This document shows positions 23,915-33,055 of a stretch of DNA of 64,000 nucleotides, piece by piece. Made by a program: the position numbers and the translations under genes. The notes under the pieces were generated by a model. It was not told the DNA's origin and did not search any database. It saw only the letters and a list, made by a program, of their open reading frames with translations. Each line of letters opens with the position of its first letter. Position 1 is the stretch's first letter. This DNA comes from Nocardia aurantia (lineage in GTDB: Bacteria; Actinomycetota; Actinomycetes; Mycobacteriales; Mycobacteriaceae): positions 1 through 64,000 of the forward strand of contig NZ_WEGI01000023.1 in the NCBI RefSeq assembly GCF_009604425.1, in the 5' to 3' direction.

Positions 23915-24652
23915 TCACGGTGCGATTTTCGTCACCCAGTCGGCGGCGCCGACGTCGACCCGCTTGCCACCGTCGAGCACCGTGGGGGTTTCCACGGTGC
24001 CGCCGTTCGCCGACTTCAGTGCCGCCAGTGCGGCTTCGGCGTGGATGCGGGCCGCGTCGACCCGGGTGCCCTTGGCGATGCACTGCTGCACACTGTCGGG
24101 TGCGCCGGCCTTCTTCGCGATCTCGCCGATCTGCGCGTTGGTGAGGTCTCCGCCGTTCTCGCCGGGCTGTTCGGTGGTGAACATCAGCTGGTGGAACTTC
24201 GAGAACAGAGGGCCGTCGCCGGTGTCGGCCACGCATTCGTGGGCGGCGATCGCGCGGGTCGAGTAGTCCTTGCTGCCGGACTTCGGGTCCAGGAAGTTCA
24301 CGAAGCGATATCGGACGGCCAGCTTCCCGTCGTCGATCTTGTGGGAGATCTCCTGGCCGAAGAGGTGTTCCAGCGAGCCGCAGGACGGGCAGAGCGGGTC
24401 CTCGAAGGCGTCGACGGTGTGCGCGCCGGACTTGCCGAGCACGATCGCGCCGTCGGAGTCCGGCAGCGCCTGCACGGCACTGTCGTGCACCGAGCCGTAT
24501 CCGTCCTCGCGGACCTTCAGGCCGTGGTCGCTGTTCCAGCGCACGACGAACACCACGATCAGCACCGCCACCACCAGCGCGACGCCGCCCAGCGCGTAGG
24601 TGGTGACGTTCGACATGGGCCGCGGCGTGTACTTCGAGCTCCGTTCAGTCAC
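23915..24652 (-). CDS. membrane-anchored DsbA-like thiol oxidoreductase
   Basis: 245 aa from GTG 24652. An N-terminal transmembrane anchor (residues about 18-38, YALGGVALVVAVLIVVFVV) puts a thioredoxin-fold domain outside the membrane. The active site is CPSC (88-91) in FEDPLCPSCG, with a large helical insertion and a cis-Pro region TVETPTVLDGG. This architecture (DSBA-like, Thioredoxin_4) is common in actinobacteria and forms or isomerises disulfides in exported proteins. It is 108 bp downstream of the MFS gene on the same strand. Confidence 0.87.
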   Translation of the reverse strand: MTERSSKYTPRPMSNVTTYALGGVALVVAVLIVVFVVRWNSDHGLKVREDGYGSVHDSAVQALPDSDGAIVLGKSGAHTVDAFEDPLCPSCGSLEHLFGQEISHKIDDGKLAVRYRFVNFLDPKSGSKDYSTRAIAAHECVADTGDGPLFSKFHQLMFTTEQPGENGGDLTNAQIGEIAKKAGAPDSVQQCIAKGTRVDAARIHAEAALAALKSANGGTVETPTVLDGGKRVDVGAADWVTKIAP

Positions 24653-24760
24653 GGGCAACACTCTGCCGCACTACCGCGTGGAAGGCACCGCAGGGGCGTG
24701 GCCGATTCGGCAACGCGAGGGCTATACCGAGGTGCGCGGGCAGCCGCAGCCGCCACGGCG

Positions 24761-25972
24761 TCATGGCACGGCGTCTGTCTCCGCGCGGCGCGACGGTTCG
24801 GGGACCACGATCCACACCGCGGCCGCGGCCAGCAGCAGCAGGGCCGTGACGGCGAGCGCGGCCTCGAACGAAACCCGTTGGGCCAGTGCGCCGATGGCGA
24901 TCGGGCCGAGAACGGTGCCGAGGTCGCCCGCCATCTGGTACCCGGCCAGCACCGGTCCGCCGCGGGCCCGGGCGCCGATCACGTCGGCGACGGTGGCCTG
25001 CTGTGCGGGACTGAACAATCCGGAGCCGAGCCCGGCGACGAACGAGGCCGCGAGCAGCCAGATCAGGCCGGGCGCCAGGCCGACACCCAGGGTGCCGAGC
25101 GCGCACACCACGGTCCCGGTGATCAGAAACGGCTTGCGGCCCAGGCGATCCGAGACGCGACCGGCGGCGAACAGGACCGCCGCGTTACCGGCGGCGAACA
25201 CCGTGAGCGCGACGCCGGCCTGACCGCGCGACTGCCCCAGCACCTCCACCACCAGCAGCGGGACCAGGGCGGTCCGCACGCCCAGGACCGCGACGCCGTT
25301 GGCGAAGTTGGACCACAGCACGGCGGGATACGCCGGCTGTGCCAGCGCCGCACGGAAACTCAGCACCGGTACCTCGGCGCCGGCCACGAGCGTCTCGGGG
25401 CGGGTACCACGCAGGCTCCGGTAGACGACGAACGCCGCGACCAGCAGGGCCAGCGCGTAGATCACGAACGGCAGCCGGAGGCCCAGGCCGGCCATCGCCC
25501 CGCCGATCAACGGTCCGCCGAGGGAGCCGACCAGGAAGCCCGTCGACCACAGGCCGGACACCCGGCCGCGTTCGCCGGGCCGCGACAGCCGGATCACCAG
25601 TCCGAGGGATGACACCGTGAACATGGTCGAGCCGATGCCGCCGAGGGCCCGCAGCACGATCAGTTCCCAATAGCTCTGCGCGAGCGCGCACGCGCCGGTC
25701 GACAGGGCGACGATCAGCAGCCCGGACAGGTAGACCGTCCGCTCCCCCAGTCGCTGCACGAGTCGACCGCTGATCGGCGCGAACAGCAGGCGCATCCCGG
25801 CGAAGGCGCTGACGATCGCGGAGGCCGCGGTGATCCCGACGCCGAAGCTGCGGGCGAACTGCGGCAGGGCCGGGGCGACCAGGCCGTATCCGAGGGCGAC
25901 CACGAACGCCGAGACGATCAGCACCCAGATCTCGACGGGCAGTCGCCGGTCGATCACCACTTCGTCACGCAC
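24761..25972 (-). CDS. MFS exporter
   Basis: 403 aa, 12 membrane segments. Motif A-type loop GRLVQRLGERTVYLSG between TM2 and TM3, then LGGIGSTMFTVSSLGLVIRLSRPGERGR (motif C region) and GRVSDRLGRKPFLITGT in the second half, typical of drug-exporting MFS proteins. Start is GTG 25972 (GTG 25978 also possible), with GAAGG upstream. It lies 59 bp downstream of phosphoglucomutase on the same strand without obvious functional link. Substrate unknown. Confidence 0.83.
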   Translation of the reverse strand: MRDEVVIDRRLPVEIWVLIVSAFVVALGYGLVAPALPQFARSFGVGITAASAIVSAFAGMRLLFAPISGRLVQRLGERTVYLSGLLIVALSTGACALAQSYWELIVLRALGGIGSTMFTVSSLGLVIRLSRPGERGRVSGLWSTGFLVGSLGGPLIGGAMAGLGLRLPFVIYALALLVAAFVVYRSLRGTRPETLVAGAEVPVLSFRAALAQPAYPAVLWSNFANGVAVLGVRTALVPLLVVEVLGQSRGQAGVALTVFAAGNAAVLFAAGRVSDRLGRKPFLITGTVVCALGTLGVGLAPGLIWLLAASFVAGLGSGLFSPAQQATVADVIGARARGGPVLAGYQMAGDLGTVLGPIAIGALAQRVSFEAALAVTALLLLAAAAVWIVVPEPSRRAETDAVP

Positions 25973-26031
25973 CGCCACACCTTCACCACAACAACTCGTC
26001 CGCCGGGCTGTCCAGCGAGTATCTCCGGTGC

Positions 26032-27666
26032 TCAGCCGAGCGCGCGGCCCACCACTTCTTCGGCCGCCGACTGTACCTCGGCCAGATGTTCCGGTCCGTG
26101 GAAGGATTCGGCGTAGATCTTGTACTTGTCCTCGGTGCCGGAGGGCCGGGCGGCGAACCAGGCGTTCTCGGTGGAGACCTTCACCCCGCCGAGGGCCGCG
26201 CCGTTGCCGCGCGCCCGGGTCTGGATGTTGACGATCGGCTCGCCCGCCACCTCGCCGGCGGTGATGTCCTCGGGGGCGAGCGCGGCCAGCCGGGCCTTCT
26301 GATCGGCGGTGGCGGCGGCGTCGATGCGCGCGTAGGCGGGACTGCCGTAGCGCTTCTCCAGTTCGGCGTAGCGGGCCGCCGGGCTCTGGCCGGTGACCGC
26401 GCTGATCTCGGCGGCCAGCAGGGCGAGCAGGATGCCGTCCTTGTCGGTGGTCCAGACCGTGCCGTCCATGCGGAGGAAGGAGGCGCCGGCGCTCTCCTCG
26501 CCGCCGAAGGCCAGTGAACCCGAGAACAGGCCGGGCACGAACCATTTGAAGCCGACCGGGACCTCGTGCACCTGCCGGCCGAACACGCCGACCACCCGAT
26601 CGATCATCGAGGAGGTGACGGCCGTCTTGCCGATCTTGGTGAGCGCGTCCCAGCCCATCCGGTTCGCGATCAGGTATTCGATCGCGACGGCGAGGTAGTG
26701 GTTGGGGTTCATCAGCCCGGCGTCGGGGGTGACGATGCCGTGCCGGTCGGCGTCGGCGTCGTTGCCGGTGGAGATGTCGTAGTCGTCGCGGATGGCGACC
26801 AGAGAGGCCATCGCGTACTTGGAGGAGGGATCCATCCGGATCTTGCCGTCGCCGTCGAGGGTCATGAACCGCCAGGTCGGGTCGACGAACGGGTTGACGA
26901 CCTCGATCTCGAGGTCGTAGCGCTGGCCGATCTCCTCCCAGTAGTCGACGCTCGCGCCGCCCATCGGGTCGGCGCCGAGCCGGATGCCCGCACCGCGAAT
27001 CGCGTCCAGATTCAGCACGTTCGGCAGATCGGCGATGTAGTTGTCGAGATAGTCGTAGCGCTGCACGGTGGTCGCGAGCGCGTGCGCCAGTGTGGTGCGT
27101 TTGACTCCCGCGAGCCCGCCGCGCAGCAACTCGTTGGCGCGTGCGGCGATGGCGTCGGTGGCGACCGTGTCGGCCGGGCCGCCGTGGGGCGGGTTGTATT
27201 TGAAGCCGCCGTCGCGCGGGGGGTTGTGCGAGGGGGTGACGACGATGCCGTCGGCCTGATGCCGGGTGCCACCGCGATTGTGCCGCAACACGGCGTGGCT
27301 GAGGACCGGTGTGGGCGTATAGCGGTCGCGGGCATCGATGATCGCGGTGACGTCGTTGGCGGCGAGCACTTCCAGCGCGGTGGTCCAGGCGGGTTCGGAC
27401 AGCGCGTGGGTGTCGCGGGCGAGGTAGACCGGACCGGTGATGCCGCGGGTGGCGCGGTATTCGACGATCGCCTGGGTGATCGCGAGGATGTGCGCCTCGT
27501 TGAAGGCGGCGTCCAGGCTGGATCCCCGGTGCCCGGAGGTGCCGAAGGCCACCAGCTGCGCCGGATCCGCCGGATCCGGAATGCGGCTGTAGTAGGCCGT
27601 CACGAGATGCGGTATGTCCTCCAGGTCGGTGGCCCGGGCCGGCCGACCGGCTCGATCGTGGGCCAT
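26032..27666 (-). CDS. pgm: phosphoglucomutase (alpha-D-glucose-specific)
   Basis: 544 aa, the usual length. Catalyses glucose-1-phosphate/glucose-6-phosphate interconversion, feeding glycogen, trehalose and cell-wall sugar synthesis. Motifs are FGTSGHRG near residue 40, the active-site phosphoserine loop TPSHNPP, the metal loop GNDADADRHG, the sugar-specificity loop GGEESAG and the phosphate-binding RPSGTEDKYKIY. ATG 27666 is preceded by AGGAGG (27673-27678), which rules out the longer upstream start. Confidence 0.95.
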   Translation of the reverse strand: MAHDRAGRPARATDLEDIPHLVTAYYSRIPDPADPAQLVAFGTSGHRGSSLDAAFNEAHILAITQAIVEYRATRGITGPVYLARDTHALSEPAWTTALEVLAANDVTAIIDARDRYTPTPVLSHAVLRHNRGGTRHQADGIVVTPSHNPPRDGGFKYNPPHGGPADTVATDAIAARANELLRGGLAGVKRTTLAHALATTVQRYDYLDNYIADLPNVLNLDAIRGAGIRLGADPMGGASVDYWEEIGQRYDLEIEVVNPFVDPTWRFMTLDGDGKIRMDPSSKYAMASLVAIRDDYDISTGNDADADRHGIVTPDAGLMNPNHYLAVAIEYLIANRMGWDALTKIGKTAVTSSMIDRVVGVFGRQVHEVPVGFKWFVPGLFSGSLAFGGEESAGASFLRMDGTVWTTDKDGILLALLAAEISAVTGQSPAARYAELEKRYGSPAYARIDAAATADQKARLAALAPEDITAGEVAGEPIVNIQTRARGNGAALGGVKVSTENAWFAARPSGTEDKYKIYAESFHGPEHLAEVQSAAEEVVGRALG

Positions 27667-28038
27667 GCTCGGGCCTCCTTTCCGTATCGTCTGCGCCCGG
27701 CTCGTCATCAGAATCACCGTCGCCCCAGAAGGAATACGGTAGCGAATCCCGCGGCGACCGCGCTGGTTCGCAAACCCACCTGGAAACCTCCTACCGGATC
27801 CGAAATTCCACGGCTGTCATGCTAACTGCCAGCGATCTCCGTGGTTGGCGTCGGGCGGCCGGTCGGTCCGGCCCGTCGCCCGCGACCGGATACCCACCCT
27901 CGACCCGACCTGGGCGATGGTCCCGGCGCGCCGGCGGCGACCGTCGGATCCTCCCGGACGATCGCCGAAAATTTGCTGACTTCAGGTAAATAGGAGATAT
28001 CGGCTCCGGTTCCGGTGGACGCTTGTTAACATAATGGA
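27667..28038. other. non-coding stretch between divergent pgm and tetR
   Basis: 372 bp with no supportable gene. It carries the ribosome binding site of pgm at one end and, at the other, the -10 box TAACAT (28027-28032) placed 6 nt before the GTG of the TetR gene. Confidence 0.5.
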
Positions 28039-28713
28039 GTGAATCCCGTCATCACGGCGCCACCACGGCGGTTGCGCGCGGACGCCGCCCGCAACCAGCA
28101 GCGGATCCTCACCGCGGCGCGGCAGCTGTTCGCCGAACGGGGGCTGGAGGTCACCCTCGACGATGTCGCGGAGGCCGCGGGGGTCGGGGTCGGCACGGTG
28201 TACCGGCGCTACGCCAACAAGCAGGAACTGATCGCGGAGGTGTTCGACCGCCACATCACCGCGATGGCGGAGGCGGCCGAATCCGCGTACGCCAATCCGG
28301 ATCCGTGGTCCGGTCTGGTGGAACTGCTCGAGTACGCCTGCCGGCACATGGCCGACAATCGCGGTTTCGGCTCGGTGATGCTCGAATTGCCCGATGCCGT
28401 GGAACGTTTCGCGTCCATGCGGGATCGGGTCAAACCGGCCATCGCGACCGTCATCGACCGGGCGCGGGACGCGGGCGTGTTGCGTCCGGGCATCGCCTCG
28501 TCCGACTTCTTCGCGATCGTCGGGATGGTCGAATCGGTCGCGGCGTTCTCCCGTTCGGTGAACCCGGACGTGTGGCGGCGCTACCTGGACATCGTGCTCG
28601 ACGGGATCCGCGGCGACGACCAACCGCGCCAGCAGCTTTCGGTCCCGCCGCTGCGGGACGACGAGGTGGACCAGGCGAAGGCCGCCGCCTCCTGCGCGGC
28701 CCGCCGGCGCTGA
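28039..28713 (+). CDS. TetR-family regulator (paralogue A)
   Basis: 224 aa from GTG 28039. TetR HTH at about residues 17-62 (LTAARQLFAERGLEVTLDDV, GVGTVYRRYANKQELI). The C-terminal domain is closely related to that of the TetR at 30436; whole segments (PRRLRADAARNQQRIL, ACRHMADNRG, SVNPxxWRRYL) are shared. The two genes therefore flank the DHA2 exporter as paralogues. Leaderless promoter TAACAT lies at 28027-28032. Likely represses the exporter and/or itself; no clear palindrome is seen before it. Confidence 0.87.
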   Translation: MNPVITAPPRRLRADAARNQQRILTAARQLFAERGLEVTLDDVAEAAGVGVGTVYRRYANKQELIAEVFDRHITAMAEAAESAYANPDPWSGLVELLEYACRHMADNRGFGSVMLELPDAVERFASMRDRVKPAIATVIDRARDAGVLRPGIASSDFFAIVGMVESVAAFSRSVNPDVWRRYLDIVLDGIRGDDQPRQQLSVPPLRDDEVDQAKAAASCAARRR

Positions 28714-28727
28714 ACCCGTCCGGAAAC

Positions 28728-28768
28728 GACAGTGCCCCGGCCCGTTTCACGCGGGCCGGGGCACTGTC
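28728..28768. terminator. strong bidirectional terminator hairpin
   Basis: A 17-bp perfect stem (left arm starting GACAGTGCCCCGG at 28728, right arm ending CCGGGGCACTGTC at 28768) with a 7-nt loop separates the converging TetR (+) and MFS (-) genes. Confidence 0.85.
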
Positions 28769-28777
28769 CGGCGGATG

Positions 28778-30307
28778 TCAGTGCGCGAGCACCAGTTCGC
28801 CCTCGGCGGGGGCGGGCATCTTGTTCGGCACGATCGCCGCGACCAGAATCGCGCCGACCACGAAAATCACCGTCGCCCACCAGAATGTGGTCACGTAGCT
28901 GTGAATCGCGCCTTCCGCCACCACATCCGGGGTCGGAGGCAGGTGACCACGCACGTAGCCGCTCGCCGAACTCGCCGCCACCGTGCTCAGCAGCGCGGTG
29001 CCGATCGAGCCACCGACCTGCTGCATGGTGTTGACCATGGCCGAGGCCACGCCCGCATCCTGGTGGTGCACACCGGCGGTCGCGCCCTGGAAGGCCACCG
29101 ACACCGCGGCGCCGAGGCCCAGGCCCATCAGGATCAGCGAGGGCAGCACGTGGGTGCCGTACGAGGTGTGCAGACCGATCCGGGTCAGCAGCGCCATGGA
29201 CGCGCCGCCCAGCAGATAGCCCACGCCCATGGTGACCTTGGGGCCGACCCGCGGCAGCACCAGCGACGGGGTGGTCGTCGAGGACAACACCATCGCGGCC
29301 ACCATCGGCAGGAACGCCACACCCGTGCGGATCGGCGAGAAGCCGAGCGTGTTCTCCAGGTAGAAGGTCAGGAACAGGAATGTGGCGAACATTCCGATGC
29401 CCATGACGAACACCGCCAGATAGGACGCGCCCCGAGTCCGGTCCAGCACCACCCGCAGCGGCAGCAGCGGATTCGCGACCCGGGTCTCCAGCACCACGAA
29501 CGCCACCAGCAGCGCCAGGCCGCCGAGCAGGAAGCCGAGGGTGGCGCCGTTGCCCCAGCCGGCCGACTCGGCGTGCGAGAAGCCGTACACGATCGCGAAC
29601 AGCGAGGCCGTCACCGCGACGGTGCCGGGGATGTCGAGCTTGGGCCGCTCGGTGCTGGTGTGCTTGGCCAGCAGCAGCACCGCGCCGACCAGGGCGACCG
29701 CGGCGAACACCAGGTTGACGTACATCACCCAGCGCCACGAGGCCCATTCGGTGAGCGCGCCGCCGAGCAGCAGGCCCAGCGCGCCGCCGGTGCCCGCGAC
29801 GGCGCCGAAGATGCCGAACGCCTTCGCTCGCTCGGACGGTTCGGTGAAGGTCACGGTCAGCAGCGACAGTGCGGCCGGCGCCAGCAGCGCGCCGAACACA
29901 CCCTGGGCGACCCGGGCGGCGACCAGCATGTCGAAGCCGGTCGCGGCGCCGCCGAGGGCCGAGGCGGCGGCGAAGCCGATCAGGCCGACGATGAAGGTGG
30001 TGCGGCGGCCGAACAGGTCGGACAGCCGGCCGCCGAGCAGCAGGAGGCTGCCGAACGCCAGGGCGTATCCGGTGACCACCCACTGGCGGTCGCCGTCGGA
30101 GAAGCCGAGCGCGCGCTGCGCCTCCGGCAGTGCGATGTTCACCACGGTCGCGTCGAGCACGACCATCAACTGAGCGACGGCCAGGACGGCCAGTACCCAC
30201 CAGCGCGCGGCGTGCGAGCCGCGCCGGCTCTGACGCTCGGCCCGATGCGTGACCGGGCCGGGCGGCGCCCCGCCGGGCCGGTTGTCGAGATCGACAGCGG
30301 AGTTCAT
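28778..30307 (-). CDS. DHA2-type MFS drug exporter (14 TM)
   Basis: 509 aa, longer than 12-TM MFS exporters and consistent with the 14-TM EmrB/QacA group. Markers are the TM1 motif QLMVVLDATVVNIALPEAQR, motif A LLGGRLSDLFGRRTTFIVG, and motif C region GGALGLLLGGALTEWASWRW. Transcribed divergently from the TetR at 30436, and convergent with the paralogous TetR at 28039. Probably a multidrug efflux pump under TetR control. The intergenic region holds two related inverted repeats. Confidence 0.9.
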   Translation of the reverse strand: MNSAVDLDNRPGGAPPGPVTHRAERQSRRGSHAARWWVLAVLAVAQLMVVLDATVVNIALPEAQRALGFSDGDRQWVVTGYALAFGSLLLLGGRLSDLFGRRTTFIVGLIGFAAASALGGAATGFDMLVAARVAQGVFGALLAPAALSLLTVTFTEPSERAKAFGIFGAVAGTGGALGLLLGGALTEWASWRWVMYVNLVFAAVALVGAVLLLAKHTSTERPKLDIPGTVAVTASLFAIVYGFSHAESAGWGNGATLGFLLGGLALLVAFVVLETRVANPLLPLRVVLDRTRGASYLAVFVMGIGMFATFLFLTFYLENTLGFSPIRTGVAFLPMVAAMVLSSTTTPSLVLPRVGPKVTMGVGYLLGGASMALLTRIGLHTSYGTHVLPSLILMGLGLGAAVSVAFQGATAGVHHQDAGVASAMVNTMQQVGGSIGTALLSTVAASSASGYVRGHLPPTPDVVAEGAIHSYVTTFWWATVIFVVGAILVAAIVPNKMPAPAEGELVLAH

Positions 30308-30342
30308 GAGTCCTCGAATCGGTTGGCCGAAGGTTTACCAGT

Positions 30343-30363
30343 AGCGGAGGTTCTCCCTCCACT
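30343..30363. promoter_or_regulatory. operator candidate 1 between DHA2 exporter and TetR
   Basis: AGCGGAGG and CCTCCACT form 8-bp inverted arms (one mismatch) with a 5-bp spacer. The half site CTCCACT recurs in the second candidate about 45 bp away. Confidence 0.4.
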
Positions 30364-30387
30364 TGCTCCCACGAAGCTACCACCATA

Positions 30388-30408
30388 ACGGAGCAGGCCC
30401 CTCCACTT
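30388..30408. promoter_or_regulatory. operator candidate 2 between DHA2 exporter and TetR
   Basis: ACGGAG (30388-30393) faces CTCCACTT (30401-30408), matching the arrangement of candidate 1 with a slightly longer spacer. It lies about 16 bp upstream of the TetR -10 box TAGAAT (30424-30429), a position suited to autorepression. Confidence 0.4.
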
Positions 30409-30435
30409 AATCCCGTTTCCGCGTAGAATGTCAGT

Positions 30436-31110
30436 GTGAATCCCGCCACCACACCCGCCCCACCTCGCCGTTTGCGCGCCGACGCGGCTCGCAATCAGCA
30501 GCGCATCCTCGCCGCTGCCAGGCGTTTGTTCGCCGACCGCGGGCTGGAGGTCACGCTCGATGATGTAGCGGAGGCCGCGGGTGTGGGCATCGGCACTGTC
30601 TACCGGCGGTATGCCAACAAGCACGAGTTGATCAACGAGGTGTTCGTCCAGGGCATGACGGAACTGGCCGAGGCCGCCGAAACGGCCGATGCCGATCCCG
30701 ATCCGTGGGCCGGGCTGGTCGGCTTCTGTGACTTCGCCTGCCGGCACATGGCCGACAATCGCGGCCTCGGCGAGATGATGCTGTCGGTGCCCGAAGAGGT
30801 GCAGCGGCTGGGCTGCGTGCGCGAGCGCATCGAGTCGACGATGAATCATCTTCTGGAGCACGCCATCTCGGCGGGAGTGCTGCGCCCGGACATCGCCGGC
30901 ACCGATTTCTTCGCGCTGATGACCATGGTCGAGACGATGGCCACGCTCACCCGTTCGGTGAATCCCGAGGCGTGGCGGCGCTATCTCGCGATCCTGCTGG
31001 ACGGCATCCGCGGCGACACCGTCCCGCGGCAGACGCTGCCGGTCGGCCCGCTCACCGAGGAGGAGATCCACGCCGCCAAGCACGCGGTGTTCGCGGCCCG
31101 CAAGAAGTGA
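30436..31110 (+). CDS. TetR-family regulator (paralogue B), divergent from DHA2 exporter
   Basis: 224 aa from GTG 30436, 6 nt after TAGAAT (leaderless). HTH and flanks match paralogue A almost residue for residue in the first 65 positions (LFADRGLEVTLDDVAEAAGVGIGTVYRRYANK), with more divergence in the ligand domain. Divergent orientation from the exporter at 30307 and the paired inverted repeats between them point to local control of that pump. The C-terminus is basic (VFAARKK). Confidence 0.9.
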   Translation: MNPATTPAPPRRLRADAARNQQRILAAARRLFADRGLEVTLDDVAEAAGVGIGTVYRRYANKHELINEVFVQGMTELAEAAETADADPDPWAGLVGFCDFACRHMADNRGLGEMMLSVPEEVQRLGCVRERIESTMNHLLEHAISAGVLRPDIAGTDFFALMTMVETMATLTRSVNPEAWRRYLAILLDGIRGDTVPRQTLPVGPLTEEEIHAAKHAVFAARKK

Positions 31111-31203
31111 CGCGGCCGGCACCGATCCGGCGAACCGCTCGCGAACCCTCCGAATCCGCTCGCCCGGTGGTGTACGACACAGCCATCCCCTAGAGTTGGA
31201 CAG

Positions 31204-32493
31204 ATGACCAACTCGTGGGTGAACTGGGCCGGAGATCAGCAGTGCGTGCCCGCCGTCGTGGCCACCCCCGGTTCGGCCGACGAGGTGGCCGTCGCGCTCG
31301 CCGACGCAGCAGCCGCCGGGCACACCGTGCGCGTGGCCGGAGCGGGCCACTCCTTCAACGACACCGTACTCACCGACGGCGCGCTGCTGCGGATGCCGGC
31401 GCTCGATCGGATCCGGCACGTGGACACCTCGACCGGCCTGGTCCGGGTCGAGGCCGGCGCCACCCTGAACGCGATCAGCACCCGGCTGCACCCGTTGGGG
31501 CTGGCCTTCCCGAATCTCGGGGACATCGACGTGCAGACCGTCGCCGGCGCGACCGCCACCGGCACCCACGGCACCGGCGCGGCGCTGCAGAACATCTCGG
31601 CCGCACTGCATTCGGTGGAACTGATGCTCGCCGACGGCAGCCGGGTGGAACTGAACGAGCAGACCGATCCGGACGGCTGGCGCGCGGCGCGGGTGAATCT
31701 CGGTGCGCTGGGGGTGGTCACCGCGGTGACCCTGCGACTGGTGCCGTCGTTCGTGCTCGAGGGCATCGAGCGTCCCGTGCCGGTCGAGCAGGTACTCGCC
31801 GATCTCGACGAATTCGTCGACGGCAACGAGCATTTCGAGTTCTACGTATTCGCGCACAGCCCGCTGGCGATGACCAAGCGCAACAACCGGGTGGCCGGGC
31901 CGGAGCAACCGCGCCCCAAGGCGGTGGACTGGTTCGCCGATATCGCCATGTCCAACTACACCTTCGACGGGTTGTGCCGGCTCACCCGCCGCCGGCCGCA
32001 ATTGATCCCGTGGGTGCAGCGGCTGGCCGCGCATGCCGGCAGCTATCGCCGCCAGGTCGACCGCTCGTACCGAGTGTTCGCCTCCCCCAGGCTCTTTCGC
32101 TTCACCGAGATGGAATACGCGATTCCGCGCGAGCACGCGGCGGCCGCGCTGCGCGAGATCAAGGAGATCGGCACCCGGTTCGATTCGCCGATGCCGACCG
32201 AGGTCCGTTTCGTCGCACCCGACGACGCGTTCCTCTCCCCGGCCGGCGGCCGCGCGACCTGTTACATCGCGGTGCACCAGTACCGCGGCATGGCCTGGGA
32301 GCCGTATTTCCGGGCCTGCGAGGCGGTTTTCGATCGATACGAGGGCCGGCCGCACTGGGGCAAGCGGCACTTCCAGACCGCCGCGACCCTGCGCGACCGC
32401 TACCCCGACTGGGATCGGTTCCAGCAGGTCCGCCGGCGACTGGATCCCGAGGGCCGCTTCGCCAACCCCTACGTCACCCGAGTGCTGGGCTGA
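31204..32493 (+). CDS. FAD-linked sugar-1,4-lactone oxidase (D-arabinono/L-gulono type)
   Basis: 429 aa VAO-family flavoprotein. The N-terminal FAD-binding PCMH domain shows GHTVRVAGAGHSFND (His is the usual covalent FAD attachment site), VEAGATLNAISTRL, and ATATGTHGTGAALQ. The C-terminal ALO domain includes the catalytic-site motif HWGKRH. Such enzymes oxidise aldonolactones, for example in ascorbate-like or arabinose metabolism. TAGAGT (31191-31196) is 7 nt before the ATG. Its last 20 bases overlap the 3' end of the converging amaP-like gene. Confidence 0.88.
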   Translation: MTNSWVNWAGDQQCVPAVVATPGSADEVAVALADAAAAGHTVRVAGAGHSFNDTVLTDGALLRMPALDRIRHVDTSTGLVRVEAGATLNAISTRLHPLGLAFPNLGDIDVQTVAGATATGTHGTGAALQNISAALHSVELMLADGSRVELNEQTDPDGWRAARVNLGALGVVTAVTLRLVPSFVLEGIERPVPVEQVLADLDEFVDGNEHFEFYVFAHSPLAMTKRNNRVAGPEQPRPKAVDWFADIAMSNYTFDGLCRLTRRRPQLIPWVQRLAAHAGSYRRQVDRSYRVFASPRLFRFTEMEYAIPREHAAAALREIKEIGTRFDSPMPTEVRFVAPDDAFLSPAGGRATCYIAVHQYRGMAWEPYFRACEAVFDRYEGRPHWGKRHFQTAATLRDRYPDWDRFQQVRRRLDPEGRFANPYVTRVLG

Positions 32494-33055
32494 CCTTCGG
32501 CGAATCCTCCAGGCGCAGTTCGAGACTCACCGGGACGGCGTCCACCTCGAGCGCCTGGCGCAGCCGCGGCAGCGCGTGCGCGGTGATGCGGCCGCGCAGC
32601 GCGACCACATCGGTGTCCTGTGCGGCCGACACCAGCAGATGCACCCGGGGGCGGCGGCCCGAACCGGTCACCCAGGCGGTGGCCGAGCGGACCCCCGGAT
32701 AGCTCTCCAGATCGGCGACCAGCGGCGCCGCGATCCGCGCCGAATCCAGTACGGCCAGATCGCCGGAACCGGCGGCGCGCGCGTGCCAGCGCACCGCGCC
32801 CGGCGTCCGGGGTACCTGGGCAACGGCCCAGCGCAGGCTGGCCAGGCCGATACCCGCGGCCACCACGGCGATCCCCCAGCACGCCCAGTCCGGCGGCAGT
32901 TCGGTGCCGGATACCACCGGATCCGCGGCGTCGACCCAGCTCAGCTCGCCGAGATGGGCGGTGAGCGCGTAGCCGCCGAGGGCGAGCAGCAGCAGTCCGA
33001 GCGCCGCCAGTACCGTGCGGTTGGGCCGGATCCGGCCGCGCCGCCGGGCGATCAT
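32474..33055 (-). CDS. amaP: AmaP-like alkaline-shock membrane anchor protein
   Basis: 193 aa. Two transmembrane helices near residues 13-33 (TVLAALGLLLLALGGYAL) and 57-78, then a soluble domain. Its order at the end of the operon behind an Asp23-type protein matches AmaP, the membrane anchor for Asp23/Gls24 in cell-envelope stress. ATG 33055 overlaps the DUF6286 stop (ATGA). Converges with and overlaps the lactone oxidase 3' end by 20 bp. Confidence 0.7.
   Translation of the reverse strand: MIARRRGRIRPNRTVLAALGLLLLALGGYALTAHLGELSWVDAADPVVSGTELPPDWACWGIAVVAAGIGLASLRWAVAQVPRTPGAVRWHARAAGSGDLAVLDSARIAAPLVADLESYPGVRSATAWVTGSGRRPRVHLLVSAAQDTDVVALRGRITAHALPRLRQALEVDAVPVSLELRLEDSPKVSPALG

Noticed and set aside
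27667-28038. Possible crcB or other small membrane protein between pgm and tetR
   Set aside because: All frames are interrupted or lack hydrophobic segments; only promoter elements could be supported.
30304-32370. 688-codon minus-strand frame opposite the TetR and lactone oxidase genes
   Set aside because: Composition is His/Arg/Gly-rich and spans two real plus-strand genes, so it is a shadow.
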